The notes under the pieces are model-generated. The model ran no database searches. It was given only the letters and a program-made list of their open reading frames with translations, and was not told the origin of the DNA. From Nitrososphaerota archaeon (GTDB taxonomy: Archaea > Thermoproteota > Nitrososphaeria > Nitrososphaerales > Nitrosopumilaceae), in the NCBI GenBank assembly GCA_013287585.1, contig JABDDN010000015.1:1-32251 (forward strand): a stretch of DNA of 32,251 nucleotides. The letters are read 5' to 3'. Below are positions 16,184 to 22,784 of the stretch, piece after piece (position 1 is the stretch's first letter; each line of letters opens with the position of its first letter). A program made the translations under genes and the position numbers.

Positions 16184-16202
16184 ATAGTAAATCCTTAGAT
16201 AA
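16184..16202 (+). repeat. Left arm of 19-bp perfect inverted repeat
   Basis: ATAGTAAATCCTTAGATAA; its exact reverse complement occurs at 16826-16844. Similarity continues outward with an indel (AAAAAT on both sides). The arms enclose the 129-aa gene and both hairpins. Confidence 0.85.
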
Positions 16203-16223
16203 AATAAAACGATCGTGAAACTG

Positions 16224-16270
16224 CGGTCTATGAGGTCTACGTATCGTCTTTCCTCAGATCAAGTAGACCG
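16224..16270 (+). other. Bulged hairpin upstream of the 129-aa gene
   Basis: CGGTCTA-TGAGG (16224-16235) pairs with CCTCA (16252-16256) and TAGACCG (16264-16270), with a 7-nt bulge on the 3' side and a 16-nt loop. The same CGGTCTA/TAGACCG stem recurs after the gene at 16742-16805. It could be an RNA structure or a DNA palindrome for a protein; its function is unknown. Confidence 0.5.
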
Positions 16271-16347
16271 TTCCCCACAATTACACCATAAATATAACAC
16301 GTAGTATGATCGATAATCTTTTTTATGCCTACAAATGTTAGATCGTC

Positions 16348-16737
16348 ATGATTATCACAAAGACAGTAGAATTAGAAAAATTATCAAAATCTATTATGAA
16401 TATAGATCGAAATGTACGTTCAGTTGTAGTCATAGATAAAAAGGGAAACACTCTACATAAGATAACACATCAAAGGTTCCCCGAACCAAATTTAGAGCGG
16501 TGGAATGACAGTCATTTCATGGAATGTACGTTTGAAATTTCTGTTGGAGAAAAGGTTGATGAACTTTATGGCACTATTAGATACCATCATTCAGAAAAAG
16601 ATAATTTCATAATGTTTAGTTTCCCTTTTCACAAGAATGTCATTATTGTTACGTGTACAAAGAAAATTAGTCCAATTTCCTTTGCAACCAAAGTTGCCGA
16701 GCTAATAAGCAAAATCATTGTTGAGATTCAAAAATAA
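16348..16737 (+). CDS. Unknown 129-aa protein, possibly roadblock/profilin-like
   Basis: I do not recognise a named family with certainty. The pattern is alpha/beta: an N-terminal helix (VELEKLSKSIMNI), strands RSVVVIDKKGNTLHKI, a middle charged section with HFMECTFEISVGEKVDELYGTIRYHH, strands FIMFSFPFHKNVIIVTCT, and a C-terminal helix (ATKVAELISKIIVEIQK). This order (helix, hairpin with a turn D-K-K-G, later strands, long final helix) recalls roadblock/profilin-like sensor domains common as small thaumarchaeal proteins, but that is an inference. The ATG at 16348 is the first start in the frame. The gene is enclosed by two hairpins and by an outer 19-bp inverted repeat, which makes it look like a cassette. 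The neighbours give no functional hint. Confidence 0.65.
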   Translation: MIITKTVELEKLSKSIMNIDRNVRSVVVIDKKGNTLHKITHQRFPEPNLERWNDSHFMECTFEISVGEKVDELYGTIRYHHSEKDNFIMFSFPFHKNVIIVTCTKKISPISFATKVAELISKIIVEIQK

Positions 16738-16741
16738 CTAG

Positions 16742-16805
16742 TGCGGTCTACGTGACTAAAGAGACTCGTAGGATTCGCAACCACAATCAAAAATTGTAGA
16801 CCGCA
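16742..16805 (+). other. Hairpin with 10-bp perfect arms after the 129-aa gene
   Basis: TGCGGTCTAC (16742-16751) and GTAGACCGCA (16796-16805) are perfect complements with a 44-nt loop, starting 4 nt after the stop codon. Within the loop ACAAT/ATTGT (16783-16787, 16793-16797) offers an alternative small stem that overlaps the right arm. The arms share CGGTCTA with the hairpin before the gene. It may be a 3' RNA structure, a small RNA or a protein-binding palindrome. Confidence 0.55.
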
Positions 16806-16825
16806 TGATTATGACATTTTTTACA

Positions 16826-16844
16826 TTATCTAAGGATTTACTAT
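16826..16844 (-). repeat. Right arm of 19-bp perfect inverted repeat
   Basis: Exact reverse complement of 16184-16202. The arms bound a 661-bp unit. I saw no clear target-site duplication outside the arms and no transposase inside. Confidence 0.85.
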
Positions 16845-16888
16845 GATTTTTCTATAAGATACGAAAAAACGGTTTTTATGTACTGTGA

Positions 16889-17020
16889 TTATGGTTTGGC
16901 AGGATTTACAAATATTATGTGTAGATCGCTACTCATCCATATTGCAGTTGACAGTCCAAGAAATGGTCGGCGATAATTGTTTCTTTTAGTTTTATTTTCA
17001 CTAGCTTGTTTCTCTTCCAT
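16889..17020 (-). CDS. Small 43-aa protein downstream of the RAM-domain gene
   Basis: Begins one base after the stop of the RAM-domain gene (TAA-T-ATG) and runs 43 codons to TAA at 16889-16891. The N-terminus is charged (MEEKQASENKTKRNNYRR), followed by a hydrophobic/aromatic section (PFLGLSTAIWMSSDLHIIFV) and NPAKP. The tight spacing and sensible composition argue that it is real and co-translated. I do not recognise a family; the hydrophobic part is too short and polar to be sure of a membrane helix. Confidence 0.5.
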   Translation of the reverse strand: MEEKQASENKTKRNNYRRPFLGLSTAIWMSSDLHIIFVNPAKP

Positions 17021-17021
17021 A

Positions 17022-17276
17022 TTAGCTCACAACTACACATAATGACTTTCTTACACACATCAATGTTGCAATGGATTCAATGTAATCACTTTTGAAGATC
17101 TTCCAACGAATTATTTTCCTTAAAGATTCATGGTCTGTTGCTTCTACTTTAGCCAATATATCAAATTGACCTACAGTTCTATGAATATTCGTAACACCTT
17201 CGATTTTCTCAAGGTTCTCAATAACTCGTTTTTCAAAACCTGATTTACATCTTAGAATTATGTGGGCAGTAGCCAT
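17022..17276 (-). CDS. Stand-alone Lrp/AsnC ligand-binding (RAM) domain protein
   Basis: 84-aa single-domain protein matching the effector-binding C-terminal half of Lrp/AsnC regulators, without the helix-turn-helix. The sequence runs MATAHIILRCKSGFEKRVIENL, then EGVTNIHRTVGQFDILAKVEATDHESLRKIIRWKI, then YIESIATLMC, the usual beta-alpha-beta-beta-alpha-beta order with the conserved G-x-(Y/F)-D-(I/L) turn. In full-length Lrp proteins this domain forms dimers and binds amino acids; stand-alone versions are frequent in Thaumarchaeota and their ligands are mostly unknown. I chose ATG 17276 because the family usually begins just before this first strand. The longer in-frame ATG at 17312 adds 12 residues (MYNTCEIQTPHE) and is possible. 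It forms a small operon with the 43-aa ORF. Confidence 0.8.
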   Translation of the reverse strand: MATAHIILRCKSGFEKRVIENLEKIEGVTNIHRTVGQFDILAKVEATDHESLRKIIRWKIFKSDYIESIATLMCVRKSLCVVVS

Positions 17277-17406
17277 TTCATGAGGAGTTTGTATTTCACA
17301 AGTATTGTACATGATGATGTTTTTGATATTTGCTATCTAAGAGTTGTCTATGGTTTTTACAACTGCTCCATAGAGTTCATAGATTATGATTTTATCTTGA
17401 TTTTCT

Positions 17407-17589
17407 CTAGTGAATTAATTCTATTTTATTGAAGCAATGGTCATGGATTTGTGGATCTGTCTTTGACGTACAATTGTTACATATTTTTTGCATCGTTCCT
17501 CTACACCCAGCACATACGGAATATTTCATCAATAAACCTCCACAACCTCTACAAGATTCATCAGGCATTATTACTTTCATCAACTCCAC
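17407..17589 (-). CDS. Small cysteine-rich (zinc-ribbon-like) protein
   Basis: 60-aa protein with cysteines spaced as SCRGCGG, VCAGCRG and ICNNCTS, i.e. three C-x2-C pairs, plus a later HDHCF. This looks like a compact zinc-binding fold with one or two metal sites. Such mini-proteins are common in Thaumarchaeota and may act in nucleic-acid binding or protein contacts; no specific role can be given. The start may be ATG 17589 (MELMKV) or the in-frame ATG at 17580 (MKVIMPDE). Transcription would be divergent from endA. The 190-bp region between them contains two hairpins. Confidence 0.65.
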   Translation of the reverse strand: MELMKVIMPDESCRGCGGLLMKYSVCAGCRGTMQKICNNCTSKTDPQIHDHCFNKIELIH

Positions 17590-17654
17590 TATTTCTGATT
17601 TAATTTAAAAATGATAAAAGTATTCAATATAGAATTATAGTACCAATGAGAAGT

Positions 17655-17699
17655 ACGTAGAACCTAGTTTGCTACGTGTTTGTAATCACAATAACAAAC
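17655..17699 (+). other. Two adjacent hairpins between the cysteine-rich gene and endA
   Basis: ACGTAG (17655-17660) pairs with CTACGT (17672-17677) over an 11-nt loop. Immediately after, GTTTGT (17678-17683) pairs with ACAAAC (17694-17699) over a 10-nt loop. Both stems are perfect 6-bp. They lie about 80 nt upstream of endA. They could be a structured small RNA or tandem operator half-sites; nothing known matches. Confidence 0.4.
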
Positions 17700-17779
17700 G
17701 GTTTAGGGTTTGATTTCCTCTTATTACTTTCTCTCTATCTCTATAAGATTAATACTGGTCTAAATGAAAACATCCTAAC

Positions 17780-18316
17780 TTGAAAGGCGAACTAATAGAA
17801 AATAGAATAGTAATCTGGAACATCCAAGATTCGCGCACTCTGTTTATGAACGGATATTATGGAAAACCTGTGGGCATTGCCAAACCAAAACCAGAGGAAA
17901 TCACAGTACCATTAATTTTAGATCTTATAGAAGGGTTGTACCTAGTTCAAAAATCAAAGATAAAGGTATTCAAGGCAAAAAAACTCCTAACAGAAAATAA
18001 CCTACTTGAAATTTGTAGAAATGAATACCACAACTTTGACAAAAAATATCTAGTCTACAAAGATTTCAGAGACAAGGGTTACATTGTAAATCCTGGAATT
18101 AAATTTGGCTGTGATTTTGCAGTATATCAGAAAGGTCCAGGCATTGACCATGCTCCATATCTAGTTCAGGTGTACAATACTGGGGATACTGTATCTGCTA
18201 CAAGTGTAGTTTTAGCAGGAAGACTGGCAACAACAGTAAAAAAACAATTCATCTTGGCAATTCCAAGAGGTGAGAAGAAAGTAGATTGTTTAGCTTTAGA
18301 TTGGTGGAGAGCTTAG
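17780..18316 (+). CDS. endA: tRNA-splicing endonuclease EndA
   Basis: 178-aa archaeal tRNA-intron endonuclease, which cuts the bulge-helix-bulge at intron borders of pre-tRNA to leave 2',3'-cyclic phosphate and 5'-OH ends. The catalytic triad is visible in the C-terminal domain: Tyr116 in GCDFAVYQKG, His124 in GIDHAPYLVQ and a Lys at 154/155 in TTVKKQFILAI. The N-terminal half (strand-rich, with KPVGIAKPKPEEITVPLILDL) is the usual alpha-type leader domain, and VYKDFRDKGYIV is the conserved helix before the active site. The size of one repeat fits the homotetramer or heterotetramer class rather than the long fused class. TTG 17780 is the start: the nearby ATG at 17764 is in another frame and stops after four codons. 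Confidence 0.93.
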   Translation: MKGELIENRIVIWNIQDSRTLFMNGYYGKPVGIAKPKPEEITVPLILDLIEGLYLVQKSKIKVFKAKKLLTENNLLEICRNEYHNFDKKYLVYKDFRDKGYIVNPGIKFGCDFAVYQKGPGIDHAPYLVQVYNTGDTVSATSVVLAGRLATTVKKQFILAIPRGEKKVDCLALDWWRA

Positions 18317-18702
18317 TGCAGACTATTTTTAATGTGTAATGCTATTTTATCATAAACTGCAAACTGTTCTTTTGAAATTCCAAGCTCATGACTGCTTTTC
18401 CACTTGCCATGTATTCTAATACCGTTTTTTGTCGGATCTACCCAAATGAATGCATCATGGTAGGATAATTTTGTAATCATACCAGCAAGTTCGTTATCAG
18501 CATTTAGAATATCAGCTATTCTTCCTCCAATCCATTGTACACCTACCATTTTTTTAGAGCCAAAATGACCCTGTGTTTTTGGTTTTGATTCAGCAAGAAA
18601 ACTATCATCACTTTGGTTTACATTTGCTTTAACTATAAAGTGAGCCTGAAAACGGTCTTGTGCGCCCCATGGTAAAGGAATTATGTTTTGCATTAAATCC
18701 AT
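18313..18702 (-). CDS. Unknown 129-aa archaeal protein
   Basis: No family recognised. The protein opens with MDLMQNIIPLPWGAQDRFQAHFIVKANV, contains SKKMVGVQWIGGRIADILNAD and FIWVDPTKNGIRIHGKW, and ends with a helical SKEQFAVYDKIALHIKNSLH. It looks like a soluble alpha/beta domain with several aromatic and His residues and no Cys. The start ATG directly follows the TAG stop of the gene at 18703 (TAG-ATG), so the two are surely co-translated and probably functionally linked. Its 3' end overlaps that of endA by 4 bp in convergent orientation. Confidence 0.7.
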   Translation of the reverse strand: MDLMQNIIPLPWGAQDRFQAHFIVKANVNQSDDSFLAESKPKTQGHFGSKKMVGVQWIGGRIADILNADNELAGMITKLSYHDAFIWVDPTKNGIRIHGKWKSSHELGISKEQFAVYDKIALHIKNSLH

Positions 18703-18939
18703 CTAACCTTTCTGAATTACCTGCACAACGTCAATATTGGAATTTTTTATTTTAATGCAGCCATGATTTGTAGTCATGATTGGAGAATGGGTAAAACTTC
18801 CGCTGTAATAATCGCCTTTTTCAACGTCATCAGTGCCAATTTCTTTTGTCTCTGCATCTATTCCCATATGATTCAAAAGATCGCAGAACTCTTCATTTTT
18901 GTTTTTTTGTACAAAAGTGTCTTGCTCAGAATCGTGCAT
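18703..18939 (-). CDS. Unknown 78-aa protein, paired with the downstream gene
   Basis: Not recognised. It is acidic and begins MHDSEQDTFVQKNKNEEF, with LLNHMGIDAETKEIGTDDVEKGDYYSGSFTHSP in the middle and a final strand NSNIDVVQVIQKG. It abuts the next gene with no intervening base (stop codon followed by ATG), so this is a two-gene unit. Context gives no role. The upstream region (18940-19048) has AT-rich promoter-like sequence serving this gene and the divergent dehydrogenase at 19049. Confidence 0.65.
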   Translation of the reverse strand: MHDSEQDTFVQKNKNEEFCDLLNHMGIDAETKEIGTDDVEKGDYYSGSFTHSPIMTTNHGCIKIKNSNIDVVQVIQKG

Positions 18940-19048
18940 GCGTCAAGGTAAATTTCACCCTCAAATAAATATTAGTCTTAGAACGACACATTAGCATAAA
19001 ACAGAGCAATCGGAATAAATAATAGAAAAATATAGCCAACTTCTGTTA

Positions 19049-20833
19049 ATGCTAAAATTTCAGGGAAAAGTTGCAGTTATCACTGGTAGCGGCACTGGAA
19101 TTGGAAAGGCCATAGCAGTAAAATTTGCTGAAAATGGCGCAAGCATTGTCATACTTGGCAGGAGAAAAGAGCCTCTTGAAGAAACTGCAAAGGGATTGAA
19201 AGAAATTATTGAAAGAGTAAAGAGTAATGCGTTTGTTAAAATTTTTGCAGGAGTTGATGTCAGTGATGAAGAAGGCGTATCACGCATGTTTGATGAACTA
19301 AAATCATCAGGCAATGTAGATATCCTAGTTAACAATGCAGGCGTTTCTGGACCAGTAACATGTTTTGCAAACTCACCAATTACAGAATTTAAAAGTACAG
19401 TTGCCATTCACCTTACAGGAACTTTTTGGACATCGGTTCAAGCACTAAAGGCAATGAAGAAAGGTTGCAAAATTATTACAATTTCAACATTTTTTACAGA
19501 AGAGCGTCCCCTAGAGCAAAGACCGTATAGATTCAGAAGTCCATACACTGCTTCACAAGGAGCAAAAAATAGACTAGCTGAGGCAATGTCATGGGAACTA
19601 ACTGAAAAAGGAATTATTTCAATAGCAACAAATCCAGGACCAGTCCATTCTGACAGAATTTACAAAACAGTATATCCAAAAGCAGCTGCTGAATTTATGA
19701 GAGTCAGTGGCTTTGAGAGCTTGACCCCACAGGAAGTAGAAGAGGTAAACAATGACATACTACCTTTGATGGGAGAAGAAGAACAAACAGTGAAAAACGG
19801 AATTAAAAATGCAACTGCAAAATTAGCAAAATTAAAAAACATTACATCAGAATCTGAAATAGAAAAACTTGACAAAACAATTTCTTCCTTGCTTGCAAAG
19901 ATTCAGCAGATTGCAGAAAAAATTCAAAATAATACAAGCAAAATGATTGCTGATGAACAATTTTTGTCCCAGTCCCAAGTAGCAGAAACAGTATTGTCTT
20001 TGTGTGATGATGAAATATCAAAAATTCTAAATGGCAAAGTCATACCAGGCGACAGAGTGTTTTATCCAGTCAAGCCACATATTTCATCATCTATTCCTGA
20101 ATCTCAATTTGACTTTAATGGTAAAGTTGTCGTGCTTACTGCAGACATTACAGAAAGCTCGGACATATCACGTGTAGAATTTCTTGCCCAAAATATTGAA
20201 AAAAACGGAGGCAAAGTCGTTATCTTATTATCAAAAAATAGCCCGCAACAAGCGCAAGAACAATTATCTAAATTTCATTCACATCCAATTGACTTGTCAA
20301 ATCCAGAACAAGTAAAAAGATTTTTCAAAACTGCTTCAGAAAAAATAGGGACAATTTCAACCATAGTTCATGTAACAGGCAAAGTTCCACCTTTTGCAAA
20401 ACTAATAGAAACAACCAGATCACAGTGGGACGGATTGGTTGACAAATTCATAAACACCCCAGCCATAGTTGGGCAGGAAGCTCTCGATATTTTCGTACCT
20501 GGAGGTTCCAAGAACCCGCCACTTTACAAGGGAAAATCAGGTACCATAATAATCATAGGTCCTGATTTGCCATCAGGCCCAAAAGTATCTGGTTCAGACA
20601 GAGCAAGAGTAGAAGTATTCCGAGGAGCACTACGACCATTTGCTACAACTGTCAACCAAGAACTAAGTGATGTGCTCAAATCAAATCTAAGAGCATTTCT
20701 AGTTTTGCCAGGAAGTATAGATGGAACAGAGCCAAGCAATGAAAGAATTTTTGGCGCAATAAAATATTTCAGTTCTGGAAAGGCCACACAGAGTTCTGAA
20801 GTGATTTACTGTCCTGATGAAACAAGATCCTGA
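19049..20833 (+). CDS. Double short-chain dehydrogenase/reductase with degenerate second domain
   Basis: 594-aa fusion. Domain 1 (about 1-240) is a complete classical SDR: cofactor motif TGSGTGIGK (12-20), GRRK after beta-2 (suggesting NADPH), NNAGVSG, an active-site Ser in TISTFF and YTASQGAK with catalytic Tyr and Lys, then NPGPVHSDRIY. A charged, probably coiled-coil insert follows (about 245-305, KLAKLKNITSESEIEKL and similar). The end of domain 1 resumes at SQSQVAETVLSLCDDE. Domain 2 (about 350-590) begins FNGKVVVLTADITESS, where the glycine motif is lost, and has no Tyr-x3-Lys, so it is probably structural. This order matches the N-terminal half of bacterial bifunctional malonyl-CoA reductase, which reduces malonic semialdehyde. 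That function is a hypothesis here. It is coupled (TGATG) to the hot-dog gene. Confidence 0.8.
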   Translation: MLKFQGKVAVITGSGTGIGKAIAVKFAENGASIVILGRRKEPLEETAKGLKEIIERVKSNAFVKIFAGVDVSDEEGVSRMFDELKSSGNVDILVNNAGVSGPVTCFANSPITEFKSTVAIHLTGTFWTSVQALKAMKKGCKIITISTFFTEERPLEQRPYRFRSPYTASQGAKNRLAEAMSWELTEKGIISIATNPGPVHSDRIYKTVYPKAAAEFMRVSGFESLTPQEVEEVNNDILPLMGEEEQTVKNGIKNATAKLAKLKNITSESEIEKLDKTISSLLAKIQQIAEKIQNNTSKMIADEQFLSQSQVAETVLSLCDDEISKILNGKVIPGDRVFYPVKPHISSSIPESQFDFNGKVVVLTADITESSDISRVEFLAQNIEKNGGKVVILLSKNSPQQAQEQLSKFHSHPIDLSNPEQVKRFFKTASEKIGTISTIVHVTGKVPPFAKLIETTRSQWDGLVDKFINTPAIVGQEALDIFVPGGSKNPPLYKGKSGTIIIIGPDLPSGPKVSGSDRARVEVFRGALRPFATTVNQELSDVLKSNLRAFLVLPGSIDGTEPSNERIFGAIKYFSSGKATQSSEVIYCPDETRS

Positions 20834-21291
20834 TGAAGAAGTTTTCTGAGCTCAAAGTAGGTGACGAATTTTTTTCAGAATGCAAAATTTCATTGCCTGA
20901 ACTTGAAAGTTATCTTAATTTTTCTAAGATAAAAAATGTAATATATGAAAATAACGAAAACATGAAAAAAGAATCAAGTACAATGGTTTCTGGCAGAGCT
21001 ATTCTAGGAAGGATGGAGGGAGAATTTACAAAACTAAAAGAAATGTATGGAAATATGTTGATTTTTTATGGCATGGATGGCGATCCAGAATGGAAAAACA
21101 GGCACGCCCGATTTCTAAAACCTCTTTACACCAATGAAAATCTAAAGATCAAATTTAAAATATCTGAGAAAACTGACCTTAACGAAAATTATGGGCTTTT
21201 AGCAATAGATTTTGAAGGCTCAAAAGATGACGGGGAACTTGTTGTAGTGTCAAAACGCAACTTGTACCAGATCAAAAAGGAACCCTCATAG
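20833..21291 (+). CDS. Hot-dog-fold (MaoC-like) protein coupled to the SDR
   Basis: 152-aa protein beginning FSELKVGDEFFSECKISLPELESYLNFS, a typical MaoC/hot-dog opening, followed by VSGRAILGRMEGEF (the central hot-dog helix region), RHARFLKPLYTNENLKIKFKI (the classic FLKPV/RPGD-type strand) and a final strand ELVVVSKRNLYQI. MaoC hydratases act on enoyl-CoA or acyl-CoA thioesters using an Asp/His pair near the N-terminal half. I could not find that pair, so it may be a binding or thioesterase-like subunit. The start ATG overlaps the SDR stop by one base. The pairing with an SDR points to acyl-CoA chemistry. Its 3' end overlaps the convergent permease gene by 20 bp. Confidence 0.6.
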   Translation: MKKFSELKVGDEFFSECKISLPELESYLNFSKIKNVIYENNENMKKESSTMVSGRAILGRMEGEFTKLKEMYGNMLIFYGMDGDPEWKNRHARFLKPLYTNENLKIKFKISEKTDLNENYGLLAIDFEGSKDDGELVVVSKRNLYQIKKEPS

Positions 21292-22042
21292 AGTCAACAA
21301 AAAGCTTGATGGCGGTAATTACAAGTACCACTGTAACAAGAATTCTCAGTTTTTTCTCTTCTACCTGCAGTGAAAGTTTGCTACCAACTAGCCCTCCTGC
21401 AAATGCACCAATTGAAAGAAAAAGCGCCTGGTAAAAATCAGGATGGCCTAAAAGTGTGTGTGCAATCATGCCAGATGCAGATGCAAATAACAAAACAAAC
21501 TGCGAAGTAGGAGCTGCCATTTTCATTGAAAGGCCGATTGCTATTACCATTAAAGGAACAAACACCACGCCTCCTCCTATACCAAACAGGCTTGAAATTA
21601 TTCCAGCAAAAAAACTTGCACCAACTGCCAAGACCATTATTTGTTTTGAAAGATTGTACTCTTTGGACTCCATCTTTCGTTTTAAAAAAATGTATATGCT
21701 TGATGCTAAAAGTACGATGCCAAACAATATCTTAAATGATGCCGGAGTAATTCCATCTGAAATGTATGCTCCAAGTATCGTACCTGGGATTGAAAGTAAT
21801 CCTAGCTTCAAACCAAGTGAATATACTATGCGTTTTTGTTTTGCATAGGAAATTGTTGATGCTGCGGCATTACTGAATGCAGCAAAAAGGCTATCACTTG
21901 CTGCAAGTTGAGGTGAAAATCCAAAAAATGTCAAAATCGGCACAACGACAAACCCACCTCCTAACCCAATCATTGAACCAATAATTCCGGCAGCAAATCC
22001 AAGTAATATCAATCCCAGATATTCAAACAATACAAACACCAA
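21272..22042 (-). CDS. TSUP (TauE/SafE) family membrane permease
   Basis: 256-aa polytopic membrane protein with about eight hydrophobic segments arranged as two repeats, each beginning with the TSUP signature: GFAAGIIGSMIGLGGGFVVVPIL near the N-terminus and FFAGIISSLFGIGGGVVFVPLM in the middle. TSUP proteins export or import small anions such as sulfite, sulfoacetate or organosulfur compounds; the substrate here is unknown. The start is uncertain: an in-frame stop (TAA) lies just upstream, and TTG 22042, GTG 22039 or TTG 22030 are candidates with no ATG near. Convergent overlap with the MaoC-like gene is 20 bp. A 73-bp gap separates it from the next minus-strand gene upstream. Confidence 0.85.
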   Translation of the reverse strand: MVFVLFEYLGLILLGFAAGIIGSMIGLGGGFVVVPILTFFGFSPQLAASDSLFAAFSNAAASTISYAKQKRIVYSLGLKLGLLSIPGTILGAYISDGITPASFKILFGIVLLASSIYIFLKRKMESKEYNLSKQIMVLAVGASFFAGIISSLFGIGGGVVFVPLMVIAIGLSMKMAAPTSQFVLLFASASGMIAHTLLGHPDFYQALFLSIGAFAGGLVGSKLSLQVEEKKLRILVTVVLVITAIKLFVDSMRVPF

Positions 22043-22115
22043 CAGATACCATTACGGATTAAGTGAGTACGTCAACCTTAATGAACCAAGAAATATAGCA
22101 GAAGCTCTAGACATC

Positions 22116-22784
22116 TCATCTAGCAACAAGTAACTTCCACACATATCCACTTTGGTTAGTTGTAAGTTCCAATTCAAAATGTTCAGAACCTAATGAAACT
22201 GCTTGTGAAGTGCTGTTGGGTTTTTTACCAGCAATATGAAAATCTCGGAAGGCATCAATCATATCAGAAAGCGTTGCATAGCCTCTTGGTTTTTCTTTAT
22301 CCCAACAGCCACATGTTGTCTCATTAATTACGGCCCCAAAAATAGTTTTTACTTCATTTAGATTACTCATTGTTGGATCTGATTGTATAGCAACAATAAC
22401 TAGACCTGGAGCTCGAGTGGAACCCACCATGTTAATATTTCCAAGGAAATTTCCATTTTTATCTTTGATCTCAGTTGATGTACAGAATTTTACAAGTGAC
22501 TGCTTTGTTTGATTTGAGAAAAAGTTACAATATTGATTGATGTTAGTTTGACTGAAAAACTGTAATGGTCTTGACATGTTAATATCATGAGAAAGTAAAC
22601 TTGTTTTCAAGTTTGAGTTTGCTTCGTCATATGAAAAATCAAGATCAAGCGGAGAAATTTGTGATTGACCAGTATTATCAGTTGATTGGGTAGATGTGTT
22701 TGACAATATTACAATAACAGATATTATTGCAACAATAGCGGCAGCCACACCTATACCTGCATAGAGAAGCTTCTTCTGTCTCAT
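22116..22784 (-). CDS. Unknown 222-aa membrane-anchored extracellular protein
   Basis: No family recognised. The N-terminus is MRQKK followed by a 20-residue hydrophobic helix (about 8-29), then a Ser/Thr/Gln-rich linker (NTSTQSTDNTGQSQIS), so the remaining ~180 residues should lie outside the cell on a membrane anchor. The ectodomain has four Cys (NQYCNFF, KFCTSTE, TTCGCWDKE), suggesting disulfides or a metal site, and many N-x-S/T sequons. A conserved-looking core runs from MVGSTRAPGLVIVAIQSDP to RGYATLSDMIDAF. It could follow the 47-aa membrane gene at 22891 on the same strand, but the 106-bp gap with three inverted repeats suggests separate transcription. Confidence 0.7.
   Translation of the reverse strand: MRQKKLLYAGIGVAAAIVAIISVIVILSNTSTQSTDNTGQSQISPLDLDFSYDEANSNLKTSLLSHDINMSRPLQFFSQTNINQYCNFFSNQTKQSLVKFCTSTEIKDKNGNFLGNINMVGSTRAPGLVIVAIQSDPTMSNLNEVKTIFGAVINETTCGCWDKEKPRGYATLSDMIDAFRDFHIAGKKPNSTSQAVSLGSEHFELELTTNQSGYVWKLLVAR

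Larger units (their letters stand above)
16038..16347. other. Divergent intergenic region with left arm of an inverted repeat and a hairpin
   Basis: 310 bp between the secreted phosphoesterase and the 129-aa gene. 16038-16130 is the phosphoesterase promoter region. 16184-16202 is the left arm of a 19-bp inverted repeat, and 16224-16270 is a bulged hairpin. A second AT-rich stretch around 16280-16330 probably holds the promoter of the 129-aa gene. No ORF or tRNA was recognised. Confidence 0.6.

Noticed and set aside
16743-16804. tRNA-like look of the hairpin after the 129-aa gene (7-bp outer stem ending in A, adjacent small stem)
   Set aside because: There is no T-loop consensus, D-arm or anticodon arm of correct size, and the total length is too short; better treated as a plain hairpin.
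16891-16989. Plus-strand 32-codon frame overlapping the 43-aa minus-strand ORF
   Set aside because: The minus-strand frame has better composition and is coupled to the RAM gene; both are unlikely to be coding.
21456-21848. 130-codon plus-strand frame opposite the TSUP gene
   Set aside because: Mirror of the TSUP repeats; no own start context or family signature.
22010-22114. Plus-strand open stretch reading through the TSUP start region into the gap (ends ISSSNK)
   Set aside because: It looks protein-like by eye, but has no start codon in the gap, is antisense to the TSUP 5' end, and matches no family I can name; probably chance.
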